From positions 371,583-435,582 of the forward strand of contig NZ_JAODBU010000003.1 of assembly GCF_025336545.1 (NCBI RefSeq): 64,000 bases of DNA, given 5' to 3'. Shown in pieces: positions 1 through 8,300 of the stretch. Positions within the stretch are counted from its first letter, which is position 1. Each line of letters starts with the position of its first letter. The stretch comes from Eubacterium_U album. Lineage in GTDB: Bacteria; Bacillota; Clostridia; Lachnospirales; Lachnospiraceae. Position numbers and translations under genes: made by a program. The notes beneath the pieces are model-generated. The model was not told where the DNA came from, did no database searches, and saw only the letters and a program-made list of their open reading frames with translations.

Positions 1-2
1 TA

Positions 3-257
3 ACTATTCATAAATCTCAGGGTAGTGAATATCCGGCAGTTATCATGCCTCTTGTTACAGGGTATCAGCAACTTATGACGAGAAATCTATTGTACACCGG
101 AATAACAAGAGCGAAAAGTTGTGTATGTATTGTTGGAAGAGAAGATACATTTCAAGGTATGATTAAAAATGAAGACCAGCATAAAAGGTATTCAGGATTA
201 CAATGGCAGTTGCAGACATTTGAAACAGATAAAGAACCTGTAGAGAATGACAAATAG
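3..257 (+). CDS. RecD2-family helicase, C-terminal end (partial)
   Basis: The open frame enters from the left edge and codes for the last 84 residues of a superfamily 1 DNA helicase. The start of the visible part, TIHKSQGSEYPAVIMPL, is the UvrD-like C-terminal motif of RecD/RecD2 ATPases, and LLYTGITRAKSCVCIVG is the following motif VI region with its arginine. RecD2 proteins are 5'-3' helicases acting in DNA repair. The N-terminal domains and Walker motifs lie outside the window, so another SF1B helicase with this tail cannot be excluded. The comF gene 290 bp downstream is a common neighbour in Firmicutes. Confidence 0.75.
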   Translation, partial: TIHKSQGSEYPAVIMPLVTGYQQLMTRNLLYTGITRAKSCVCIVGREDTFQGMIKNEDQHKRYSGLQWQLQTFETDKEPVENDK

Positions 258-335
258 AACGGCATAAGTGCTGTGTCGATTTTTGGTGATTATACATTCG
301 GCAATTGTAGAAAATGACAAATAGAACAGTATGAG
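241..335 (+). repeat. Short direct duplication over the helicase stop codon
   Basis: About 28 bases at 241-268, covering the stop codon of the helicase gene, recur at 308-335 with a few changes; both contain AATGACAAATAGAAC. This looks like a small local duplication. The rest of the gap up to 545 is AT-rich, without a clear terminator. Confidence 0.5.
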
Positions 336-544
336 TTAATGGAATAATGTTGTAAATATGCAAATAATAAACAAAATAGAAATATTAAGAAAGGAAAATA
401 AATATAAATTTTAATTAATATTATAATGCTTTGCTAGAGTTTATTTTATAAAACCTGGTTTATTATTGGAAATTTATTGAGTTAAATACATAAATACATA
501 ATATAAGATTATTTGAATTAATTAAAAAAAGATTTACGTAGGAA

Positions 545-1249
545 ATGAAGGAGAAGATTTTAAATGTATTTTTCCCTAGAACCTGTCCGGTATGTGGGGA
601 AGTGGTCAAAGGACAGGACAAATTTGTATGTGACAAATGCAAGGGTAAAGTGTTTTACATGAAAGAGCCTAAATGTGCAAAATGTGGAAAAAGTCTTAAA
701 GAAGACGGCACATTGTGCAAAGACTGCAGAGAGCATAAGCATGCATATGAAAAAGGCGTGTGTCTTTTTCAATATGCAGGTGGAATAAAAGAATCCATGT
801 ATAGATTTAAATATAAAAATGCAAGAGAATATGGAGCGTATTATGGATGGGAGACTGCAAAGCGTTATGGAAAATTATTTGAACAATGGGGAATTGACTG
901 CATAATGGCAGTACCGGTTTCTAAAAAGAAGGAAATAAAGAGAGGATATAATCAGGCGTATGTATATGCCAAAGAAATTTCCCGATATACGAAAATACCT
1001 ATTGATAAAAAATGCCTTGTGCGAGTTGAGGATACAAAGCCGCAAAAGGAATTTGTAGGAATTGCAAGAAAGAAGAACGTTGAAAATGCATTTGCTATAT
1101 ATGAGGAAAAGGCAAAAGAATATAATAAGGTATTATTGGTGGATGATATTTATACGACAGGTAGTACTATAGATGCGTGTACACGGGTCCTTAAGGCGGC
1201 AGGCGTTAAAGAAGTATATTTTGTATGCATAAGTGCCGGAGTGTTGTAA
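545..1249 (+). CDS. comF: ComF family protein (phosphoribosyltransferase-like)
   Basis: The 234-residue product has the ComF layout. An N-terminal zinc-binding part has four CxxC pairs (CPVCG at 14-17, then CDKC, CAKC and CKDC before residue 80). A type I phosphoribosyltransferase fold follows, with the PRPP loop VLLVDDIYTTGST near residues 196-208. ComF proteins are cytoplasmic and linked to DNA uptake and single-strand DNA handling in competent bacteria; the biochemical role in clostridia is not established. The length matches the family. The ribosome binding site is weak, so the start rests on the conserved N-terminus. Confidence 0.88.
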   Translation: MKEKILNVFFPRTCPVCGEVVKGQDKFVCDKCKGKVFYMKEPKCAKCGKSLKEDGTLCKDCREHKHAYEKGVCLFQYAGGIKESMYRFKYKNAREYGAYYGWETAKRYGKLFEQWGIDCIMAVPVSKKKEIKRGYNQAYVYAKEISRYTKIPIDKKCLVRVEDTKPQKEFVGIARKKNVENAFAIYEEKAKEYNKVLLVDDIYTTGSTIDACTRVLKAAGVKEVYFVCISAGVL

Positions 1250-1291
1250 CCTTAAAAAACAGCCACCTTAAAAATAGCCTTAAAAAATATC

Positions 1292-1320
1292 TTGACGCTA
1301 TATACAGATTATGTTATATT
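1292..1320 (+). promoter_or_regulatory. Sigma-A promoter of rpmG-secE-nusG
   Basis: TTGACG at 1292-1297, a 17-base spacer and TATATT at 1315-1320 precede rpmG by about 90 bases. Spacing is optimal and both boxes are near consensus. Confidence 0.75.
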
Positions 1321-1412
1321 AATCAAGCGAGGACTAGGTCTTTTTTTTTTGCAGAAAAAATGACTTAAAACAAGATACAAAAAATGATTATAAATAAAGT
1401 GGAGGTTAAGCC

Positions 1413-1562
1413 ATGAGAACAAGAATTACATTAGAATGTACAGAATGCAAACAGCGTAATTACAATACTACAAAGGATAAGAAGAGTCATCCGGACAGAG
1501 TAGAAACAAAGAAGTATTGCAAGTTCTGTCAGAGACACACAATGCATAAAGAAACAAAATAG
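1413..1562 (+). CDS. rpmG: 50S ribosomal protein L33
   Basis: This 49-residue protein reads MRTRITLECTECKQRNY and ends HKETK. It has the two cysteine pairs (CTEC and CKFC) of the zinc-binding, C+ form of L33, a component of the large subunit near the E site. The start is set by GGAGG at 1401-1405. It heads the rpmG-secE-nusG cluster, the standard arrangement in Firmicutes, with only 27 bases before secE. Confidence 0.95.
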   Translation: MRTRITLECTECKQRNYNTTKDKKSHPDRVETKKYCKFCQRHTMHKETK

Positions 1563-1589
1563 TCAGTTTTATATAATGGAGGGATTAAG

Positions 1590-1796
1590 ATGGGAGAAGC
1601 ATCTAACAAGTCAAAGGGCTCTGTAAAAAAATGGTTTGCAGGCTTGAAGGCTGAATTCAAAAGAATAATCTGGCCAACAAAAGCATCCGTTATAAGACAG
1701 ACTGTTGTTGTAACAGTGATCACAGTTATTTTAGGTGTTCTTATTAGCTTAATTGATCAGCTCATTCAGTTTGGGTTGGATCATATTATAGGATAA
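1590..1796 (+). CDS. secE: Preprotein translocase subunit SecE
   Basis: The 68-residue protein is the short Gram-positive form of SecE. An amphipathic part (KKWFAGLKAEFKRIIWPTK) is followed by a single membrane segment from about residue 35. SecE clamps the SecY channel in the cytoplasmic membrane. GGAGG lies at 1579-1583. The gene sits between rpmG and nusG as usual. Confidence 0.95.
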   Translation: MGEASNKSKGSVKKWFAGLKAEFKRIIWPTKASVIRQTVVVTVITVILGVLISLIDQLIQFGLDHIIG

Positions 1797-1822
1797 GAAT
1801 AAAATAATGAAGAGGTGATTAT

Positions 1823-2341
1823 ATGTCAGAAGCAAATTGGTACGTAGTTCATACTTATTCAGGTTATGAAAACAAAGTAAAGACTAATATTGAACAGACA
1901 ATTGAGAATAGAAAATTGCAGGATCAGATATTAGAAGTATCAGTTCCGATTCAGGAAGCAGTTGAAATTAAGAATGGTGTAAAAAAAGTTACACAGAAGA
2001 AGATGTTTCCGGGATATGTACTCATTAATATGGTTATGAATGATGATACATGGTACGTTGTTCGTAATACGAGAGGAGTTACAGGATTTGTAGGACCAGG
2101 ATCAAAACCTGTTCCACTTACTGATGCAGAAATGCTCTCACTTGGAATTAACAAGGGTCCGGTTACTCTTGAATTCTCAGAGGGAGATACAGTTGCAGTA
2201 ATCAAGGGCGTATGGGAAGGCACAGCAGGTGTCATTAAGCGCATTGATGAAAACAGACAGACAGTCACAATTAATGTGGACATGTTTGGTAGAGAAACTC
2301 CGGTAGAATTAGATTTTACTGAAGTTAAAAAGATGGATTAG
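1823..2341 (+). CDS. nusG: Transcription termination/antitermination factor NusG
   Basis: At 172 residues the protein has an N-terminal NGN domain opening with NWYVVHTYSGYENKV, and a C-terminal KOW motif (EGDTVAVIKGVWEGTAGVIKRID). NusG binds the clamp of RNA polymerase, alters pausing and couples transcription to Rho or the ribosome. AGAGGTGA at 1810-1817 sets the start. The gene is followed by the L1-type operator and rplK. Confidence 0.96.
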   Translation: MSEANWYVVHTYSGYENKVKTNIEQTIENRKLQDQILEVSVPIQEAVEIKNGVKKVTQKKMFPGYVLINMVMNDDTWYVVRNTRGVTGFVGPGSKPVPLTDAEMLSLGINKGPVTLEFSEGDTVAVIKGVWEGTAGVIKRIDENRQTVTINVDMFGRETPVELDFTEVKKMD

Positions 2342-2384
2342 AACCATTTGGTTTTAATAGATTGCTTTACATATTTGTAGAGCA

Positions 2385-2410
2385 GTGGGAGGGATTCCCG
2401 ATAATACCAC
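2385..2410 (+). promoter_or_regulatory. L1-binding operator before rplK
   Basis: GTGGGAGG at 2385-2392 and ATACCAC at 2404-2410 can fold into a short stem that copies the L1-binding region of 23S rRNA (GGTGGGAGG ... ATACCACC). L1 binding to the leader of the rplK-rplA mRNA is the known autogenous control. A second copy lies before rplA. Assignment is by motif reading only. Confidence 0.7.
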
Positions 2411-2432
2411 AAATTTTAGGAGGTGCCGAAAG

Positions 2433-2858
2433 ATGGCAAAGAAAGTAGAAGGATACATTAAATTGCAAATCGAAGCTGGCAAAGCAACACCAGCACCACC
2501 AGTTGGACCAGCACTTGGTCAGCATGGTGTAAACATCGTTCAATTCACAAAGGAATTCAACGCAAGAACTGCAGATCAGCCGGGAATGATTATTCCAGTT
2601 GTAATCACAGTATACCAGGATAAGAGTTTTAGTTTTGTAACAAAGACTCCACCTGCAGCAGTTTTATTAAAGAAAGCATGTAACATCCAGAGCGGAGCTG
2701 GTAACTCACTTAAAGAAACAGTTGCTACTATTTCTAAAGCAGATATCCAGAAAATCGCTGAAACAAAGATGCCGGATTTAAATGCAGCTAGCATTGAAGC
2801 AGCAATGAGCATGATTGCCGGAACAGCTAGAAGTATGGGAATCAAAGTTGAAGACTAA
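2433..2858 (+). CDS. rplK: 50S ribosomal protein L11
   Basis: The 141-residue product is full-length L11: AKKVEGYIKLQIEAGKATPAPPVGPALGQHGVN at the N-terminus (the proline-rich hinge to the rRNA-binding domain), ending GTARSMGIKVED. L11 forms the GTPase-associated centre with L10/L12. The ATG at 2433 follows AGGAGGTG at 2418-2425. An in-frame start 48 bases upstream would lie over the L1 operator and is rejected. Confidence 0.96.
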   Translation: MAKKVEGYIKLQIEAGKATPAPPVGPALGQHGVNIVQFTKEFNARTADQPGMIIPVVITVYQDKSFSFVTKTPPAAVLLKKACNIQSGAGNSLKETVATISKADIQKIAETKMPDLNAASIEAAMSMIAGTARSMGIKVED

Positions 2859-2937
2859 TTTTCGTAGATAAATAATATCGCGAACAACAAAAAGTTATTA
2901 AACGACTTATGTTGTAATTTAAAATGAATTGAGAAAT

Positions 2938-2963
2938 GTGGGAGGTTTATCCGTTATTACCAC
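2938..2963 (+). promoter_or_regulatory. L1-binding operator before rplA
   Basis: GTGGGAGG at 2938-2945 and ATTACCAC at 2956-2963 repeat the motif found before rplK, again immediately upstream of the Shine-Dalgarno sequence (AAGGAGG at 2964-2970). Binding of L1 here would block rplA translation directly. This is inferred from the shared motif and its resemblance to 23S rRNA. Confidence 0.65.
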
Positions 2964-2975
2964 AAGGAGGTTTAA

Positions 2976-3671
2976 ATGAAAAGAGGAAAGAAGTATTTAG
3001 ACGCAGCTAAGTCAATTGACAGAGCAGCTCAATATGACACAGAAGAAGCAATTGCATTAGTTAAGAAATCAGCTACTGCAAAATTTGATGAAACAATAGA
3101 ATGTCACATCAGAACAGGATGTGATGGACGTCACGCTGACCAGCAGGTTCGTGGTGCTGTTGTATTACCACACGGAACAGGTAAGACTGTTAAGGTTTTA
3201 GTTTTCGCTAAGGGAGACAAGGTAGACGAAGCATTAGCAGCTGGTGCAGATTTCGTAGGCGGAGATGAATTAATTCCAAAGATTCAGAATGAAGGATGGT
3301 TCGACTTTGACGTAGTTGTTGCTACTCCTGACATGATGGGTGTTGTTGGTCGTTTAGGACGTGTACTCGGACCTAAGGGATTAATGCCAAACCCTAAGGC
3401 TGGAACAGTAACTATGGACGTAACAAAGGCTGTTAACGACATCAAGGCTGGTAAAATTGAATACAGACTTGACAAGACAAACATCATCCACGTTCCAGTT
3501 GGAAAAGCTTCATTTACAGAAGAACAGTTAACAGATAACTTCAACGCATTAGTTGATGCTTTAAACAAAGCTAAACCAAGCGCATTAAAGGGACAGTACT
3601 TCAAGAGCGTAACTCTTACATCTACAATGGGTCCTGGAGTTAAGTTAAACGTTGCTAAGTTAAGCAATTAA
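2976..3671 (+). CDS. rplA: 50S ribosomal protein L1
   Basis: The 231-residue product is a standard bacterial L1, with the signature stretch GRLGRVLGPKGLMPNPKAGTV in the middle and the ending MGPGVKLNVAKLSN. L1 forms the mobile stalk at the E site and represses its own operon. It follows rplK after a 117-base gap that contains the second L1-type operator. Confidence 0.97.
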   Translation: MKRGKKYLDAAKSIDRAAQYDTEEAIALVKKSATAKFDETIECHIRTGCDGRHADQQVRGAVVLPHGTGKTVKVLVFAKGDKVDEALAAGADFVGGDELIPKIQNEGWFDFDVVVATPDMMGVVGRLGRVLGPKGLMPNPKAGTVTMDVTKAVNDIKAGKIEYRLDKTNIIHVPVGKASFTEEQLTDNFNALVDALNKAKPSALKGQYFKSVTLTSTMGPGVKLNVAKLSN

Positions 3672-3721
3672 TTAACAAATATAGATTAATACAATCTGAT
3701 TGTTATTAATTAATAAAATTA

Positions 3722-3750
3722 TTGACAATTCAATAATTGTGTGCTAGTAT
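3722..3750 (+). promoter_or_regulatory. Promoter of rplJ-rplL
   Basis: TTGACA at 3722-3727 and TAGTAT at 3745-3750 are separated by 17 bases. Transcription from about 3757 would include the whole L10 leader. Confidence 0.75.
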
Positions 3751-3756
3751 GCACAA

Positions 3757-3880
3757 AGTGGTTAATACCAATTGCCGAAGACAGTAGGTGACATTAGTCG
3801 TAAATCATAAGATGCCTACCGAGGAATAAGAATTTTTAATGACTTATACACCTCTCTGTCCAGGCAGAGAGGTTTTTATA
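3757..3880 (+). ncRNA. L10 ribosomal protein leader
   Basis: The 190-base leader upstream of rplJ has the position and layout of the Firmicutes L10 leader: a structured receptor part (about 3770-3835, with the AGTAGGTGAC ... GATGCCTACC pairing) followed by an intrinsic terminator. Excess L10(L12)4 complex binding the receptor is the known way rplJL is turned down. A covariance-model search would confirm the family. Confidence 0.75.
3851..3877 (+). terminator. Attenuator terminator of the L10 leader
   Basis: CCTCTCTG and CAGAGAGG (3851-3872) form a stem followed by TTTTT, 65 bases before rplJ. It would stop transcription unless the leader refolds. Confidence 0.8.
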
Positions 3881-3942
3881 TTGAAAATCTATTCGGCTTA
3901 ATGTTTGGTTGAACCTAATTTTAATAAGGAGGCAAAACATTC

Positions 3943-4437
3943 ATGGCAAAAGTAGAAGTAAAGAAACCTATAGTAGACGAAATTGCTGAATTACTTAACG
4001 GTGCTGCAACAGCAGTTGTAGTTGACTACCGTGGTCTTACTGTTGAACAGGACACAAAGCTTCGTAAACAGTTAAGAGAAGCTGGTGTTGTATACAAAGT
4101 ATACAAGAACACAATGATTAATTTCGCTATTAAGGGAACAGAATTCGAAGGTCTTGCTGAATACTTAGAAGGACCAACAGCTATCGCTATTTGTAAAGAA
4201 GATGCTACAGCAGCAGCTAGAGAATTAGCTAAATTCGCTAAAGACGCTGAAGCTCTTGAAATCAAAGCAGGTGTAGTTGAAGGTGTATGCTACGATGCAG
4301 CAGGAATTGCTCAGATTGCAAACATCCCATCAAGAGAAGTACTTATTTCAAAGTTACTTGGATCTATGCAGTCACCAATTACAAACTTCGCTCGTGTTAT
4401 TAAGCAGATTGCTGAAAAGAACGAAGAAGTTGCATAA
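3943..4437 (+). CDS. rplJ: 50S ribosomal protein L10
   Basis: The 164-residue product matches L10, the stalk base that binds L12 dimers through its C-terminal helix. It starts MAKVEVKKPIVDEIAE and contains VVVDYRGLTVEQDTKLRKQLR. AAGGAGG at 3926-3932 sets the start. It lies behind its leader and attenuator and 76 bases before rplL. Confidence 0.96.
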   Translation: MAKVEVKKPIVDEIAELLNGAATAVVVDYRGLTVEQDTKLRKQLREAGVVYKVYKNTMINFAIKGTEFEGLAEYLEGPTAIAICKEDATAAARELAKFAKDAEALEIKAGVVEGVCYDAAGIAQIANIPSREVLISKLLGSMQSPITNFARVIKQIAEKNEEVA

Positions 4438-4513
4438 ATCTGAATTATCAGGTTTTTATTGACTGAACGAAAGTTCAAAGAATTAATTAATTTATTATAT
4501 GGAGGATTAAACA

Positions 4514-4879
4514 ATGACAACAGCAGAAATCATTGAAGTAATTAAAGGTTTATCAGTTTTAGAATTAAACGATTTAGTAAAAGCATGTGAAGAAGAATTT
4601 GGCGTATCTGCAGCAGCAGGTGTTGTAGTTGCAGCAGCAGGAGATGCTGGAGCAGCAGCTGAAGAAAAGACAGAATTTGATGTTGAATTAACAGAAGTTG
4701 GAGCTAACAAGGTTAAAGTTATCAAGGCTGTTAAGGATGCAACAGGATTAGGACTTAAGGAAGCTAAAGAAGTAGTTGATGGAGCACCTAAGGTAGTTAA
4801 AGAAGGAGTTTCTAAGGAAGAAGCTGAAGCTCTTAAGGCAGCTCTTGAAGAAGTTGGAGCAGTTGCTACAATTAAATAA
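4514..4879 (+). CDS. rplL: 50S ribosomal protein L7/L12
   Basis: The 121-residue protein has the L12 layout: an N-terminal dimerisation part (TTAEIIEVIKGLSVLELNDL), an alanine-rich hinge (about 36-52) and the conserved C-terminal domain (KVKVIKAVKDATGLGLKEAK) that recruits translational GTPases. GGAGG lies at 4501-4505. A strong terminator follows. Confidence 0.97.
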   Translation: MTTAEIIEVIKGLSVLELNDLVKACEEEFGVSAAAGVVVAAAGDAGAAAEEKTEFDVELTEVGANKVKVIKAVKDATGLGLKEAKEVVDGAPKVVKEGVSKEEAEALKAALEEVGAVATIK

Positions 4880-4905
4880 TTATCGCGAAGCTTTGAGCAA
4901 AGCGA

Positions 4906-4973
4906 CGTAACATAAAAAGAGATAGGTTCTATTATGCTTGCATAAATAAGAACCTATCTCTTTTTATGTTACG
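4906..4973 (+). terminator. Terminator of rplJ-rplL
   Basis: A very long inverted repeat (CGTAACATAAAAAGAGATAG and its complement ending at 4973, arms of about 25 bases) carries an internal run of T. The A-rich and T-rich inner arms make it look active in both directions. Confidence 0.85.
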
Positions 4974-4974
4974 C

Positions 4975-5165
4975 GGCATTCTGCGAATGCCGCGTGCTAA
5001 TTGATTTGCGAAGAAAATCAATTAGAGGAACGAGATTTTAGAAAAAACAGCGAATGCCGCGTGCTAATTGATTTGCGAAGAAAATCAATTAGAGGAGCGA
5101 GCTTTTAGAAAAAACAGCGAATGCCGTGTGCTAATTGATTTACGAAGAAAATCAATTAGAGGAAC
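4975..5165 (+). repeat. 67-bp tandem repeat with nested hairpins upstream of rpoB
   Basis: Three near-identical units start at 4983, 5050 and 5117, exactly 67 bases apart, the last incomplete. Each holds a perfect 11-bp stem, CTAATTGATTT with AAATCAATTAG. The first unit is preceded by GGCATTC (4975-4981) pairing with GAATGCC (4985-4991). The same two-hairpin layout occurs after tuf (27652-27707) and at 38737-38792, so this is the tandem form of a dispersed element. No coding sequence lies between 4880 and 5368. Confidence 0.85.
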
Positions 5166-5258
5166 GGCTCTTTGTCTAGCATTGGGGTAATCTCTTATAT
5201 ATATCGTGTGTAATTCTGCAATAAAATTAAAAAAATGGTAAAAACATCAAAAAAGTCG

Positions 5259-5287
5259 TTGACATATAGATGAGTTTATGCTAAAGT
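5259..5287 (+). promoter_or_regulatory. Promoter of rpoB-rpoC
   Basis: TTGACA at 5259-5264, 17 bases, TAAAGT at 5282-5287. It lies about 80 bases before rpoB and downstream of the tandem repeat, so rpoBC can be transcribed separately from rplJL. Confidence 0.7.
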
Positions 5288-5368
5288 GTAGAGTGCTTTA
5301 TTGTGAAAATAGGGGTAATTTGCGCCCTATTGAATGAACAAAAAGACAAATTATAGACAAGGGGTGAA

Positions 5369-8300
5369 ATGTCGATGGAGAAAAAGAGAATCCGTCCTGT
5401 GAAATCAGGTAGAAGCCTTCGTATGAGTTATTCTAGACAAAAAGAAGTTTTGGATATGCCAAATCTTATTGAGGTACAGAGAAATTCTTATGAATGGTTC
5501 CTTAGTGATGGACTAAAAGAAGCGTTAGATGATATCTCTCCTATTGAAGACTACAGCCAGAACTTAAGCCTTGAGTTCGTTGACTTCAAGTTATGTGTTG
5601 AAGATAAGAAGTATACGATTGAGGAATGTAAAGAAAGAGATGCAACATATGCAGCTCCTTTAAAAGTAAAGGTTAGACTTCATAACAAGGAAACAGGTGA
5701 ATTTACTGAACATGATATATTTATGGGTGATTTGCCTTTAATGACAGAAACCGGTACATTCGTAATTAACGGTGCAGAACGTGTAATTGTCAGTCAGTTA
5801 GTACGTTCTCCTGGAATTTATTATGGTGTAAGTCATGATAAAGTTGGTAAAGAAATCTTTACATCAACTGTAATTCCTAACAGAGGTGCATGGTTAGAAT
5901 ACGAAACAGATTCAAATGATATATTTAGCGTTCGTGTGGACAGAACAAGAAAAGTGCCTGTAACAGTTCTTATTAGAGCTTTAGGAATAGGTACAAATGC
6001 AGAAATTATTGACTTGTTTGGCGAAGAACCTAAACTTCTCGCAAGTTTTGAAAAAGATCCATCAGAAGGATATCAGGATGGTCTTTTAGAACTCTATAAG
6101 AAGATTCGCCCAGGTGAACCTTTAAGTGTAGATAGCGCAGAATCATTAATTACAGGTATGTTCTTTGATTCAAGAAGATATGATTTGGCTAAAGTTGGAC
6201 GTTATAAATTCAACAAGAAGCTTGCATTAAAGAACAGAATCAAAGGTCATGTACTCGCTGAAGATGTAGTAGATGCTACAACAGGTGAAGTACTTGCAAA
6301 CGCAGGTGACCGAGTAACAGAAGAAATGGCAATTAAGATTCAGAACGCAGCAGTACCAGCAGTTTGGATTCAGACTGAAATTAGAAATGAAAAAGTTCTT
6401 TCTAATATGATGGTAGATATTAATAGCTACGTTGATTTTGATTGCACTGATTTAGGCGTTAATGAAGCAGTATTTTATCCGGTTCTTGAAGAAATACTTC
6501 AGGAAAATGATACAGAAGAAGATCTTAAGGATGCAATTTCAAGAAGAATACATGAATTGATTCCTAAGCATATTACAAAGGAAGATATTTTAGCATCTAT
6601 CAATTACTGTATGAATATCGAATGCGGTATTGGTACAGCTGATGATATTGATCATTTAGGAAACAGACGTATCAGAGCCGTAGGCGAATTGCTTCAGAAC
6701 CAGTACAGAATAGGTCTTTCAAGAATGGAAAGAGTTGTTCGTGAAAGAATGACAACACAGGATCTTGAAGGAATTTCACCTCAGACTTTAATTAATATAA
6801 AACCAGTAACAGCAGCTGTGAAGGAATTCTTCGGAAGTTCTCAGTTATCACAGTTTATGGATCAGAATAACCCACTGGGTGAGTTGACACATAAGAGACG
6901 TCTTTCAGCGTTAGGACCTGGTGGTCTTTCAAGAGACCGTGCCGGATTCGAAGTTCGAGATGTACATTATACTCATTATGGTAGAATGTGTCCTATTGAA
7001 ACTCCTGAAGGTCCTAACATCGGTTTGATTAACTCATTTGCAACTTATGCAAGAATTAATGAATATGGATTTGTAGAAGCTCCTTACAGAAGAGTTGATA
7101 AGTCAGATCCATCAAACCCAAGAGTAACAGATGAAGTTGTATATCTTACAGCTGATGAAGAAGATAATTATACAGTAGCACAGGCTAATGAACCACTTGA
7201 TGAAAATGGATACTTTATCCATAATAACGTATCAGGTCGTTACAGAGAAGAAACATCTCAGTTCCCTAAGAAGAGAATTGATCTTATGGACGTTTCTCCT
7301 AGAATGGTATTCTCTGTTGCTACATCAATGATTCCGTTCTTGCAGAACGATGATGCTAACCGTGCGTTGATGGGATCTAACATGCAGCGTCAGGCTGTTC
7401 CACTTATGACAACAGAAGCTCCTGTAATCGGTACAGGTATGGAAGCAAAAGCAGCTGTTGACTCAGGTGTATGTGTTGTCGCTAAACGTGCCGGTGTAGT
7501 TGAAAGAGCTACTTCAAAGGAAATTACTATTAAGTATGATGATAATGGAGAAAAGGAAACATATCATCTTTTGAAATTCCAGAGAAGTAACCAGGGTAAC
7601 TGCTATAACCACAGAACAATCGTATTTAAGGGTGATCATGTGGAAGCAGGAGAAGTTATTGCCGATGGTGCATCAACATCTAATGGTGAAATCGCACTTG
7701 GAAAGAACCCATTAATTGGTTTCATGACATGGGAAGGTTATAACTACGAAGATGCTGTTTTACTTAGCGAAAGATTAGTACAGGATGATGTTTATACATC
7801 AATTCATATAGAAGAATACGAAACAGATGCAAGAGATACAAAACTTGGACCTGAAGAAATCACAAATGATGTTCCGGGTGTAGGTGATGAAGCACGTAAA
7901 GACTTGGATGAAAGAGGTATCATCAGAATTGGTGCTGAAGTTCGTGCCGGAGATATTCTTGTTGGAAAGGTTACACCAAAGGGTGAAACAGAACTTACAC
8001 CTGAAGAAAGACTTTTAAGAGCTATCTTTGGTGAAAAGGCAAGAGAAGTAAGAGACACATCACTTAAAGTGCCACATGGTACTTCAGGTATCGTTGTAGA
8101 TGCTAAAGTATTTAAGAGAGAAAATGGAGATGAATTAGCTCCTGGTGTAAACGAATCAGTTCGTATTTACATCGCACAGAAGAGAAAGATTTCAGTTGGT
8201 GATAAGATGGCCGGACGTCATGGTAATAAAGGTGTAGTTTCACGAGTATTACCAGTTGAAGATATGCCATTCCTTCCAAACGGAAGACCACTTGATATCG

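Noticed and set aside
258..544. Terminator or RNA gene after the helicase gene
   Set aside because: Only AT-rich sequence and a short duplication are seen; no stable stem with a T-run.
4975..5165. Possible CRISPR array before rpoB
   Set aside because: The whole 67-bp unit is repeated, spacers included; there are no unique spacers and no cas genes.
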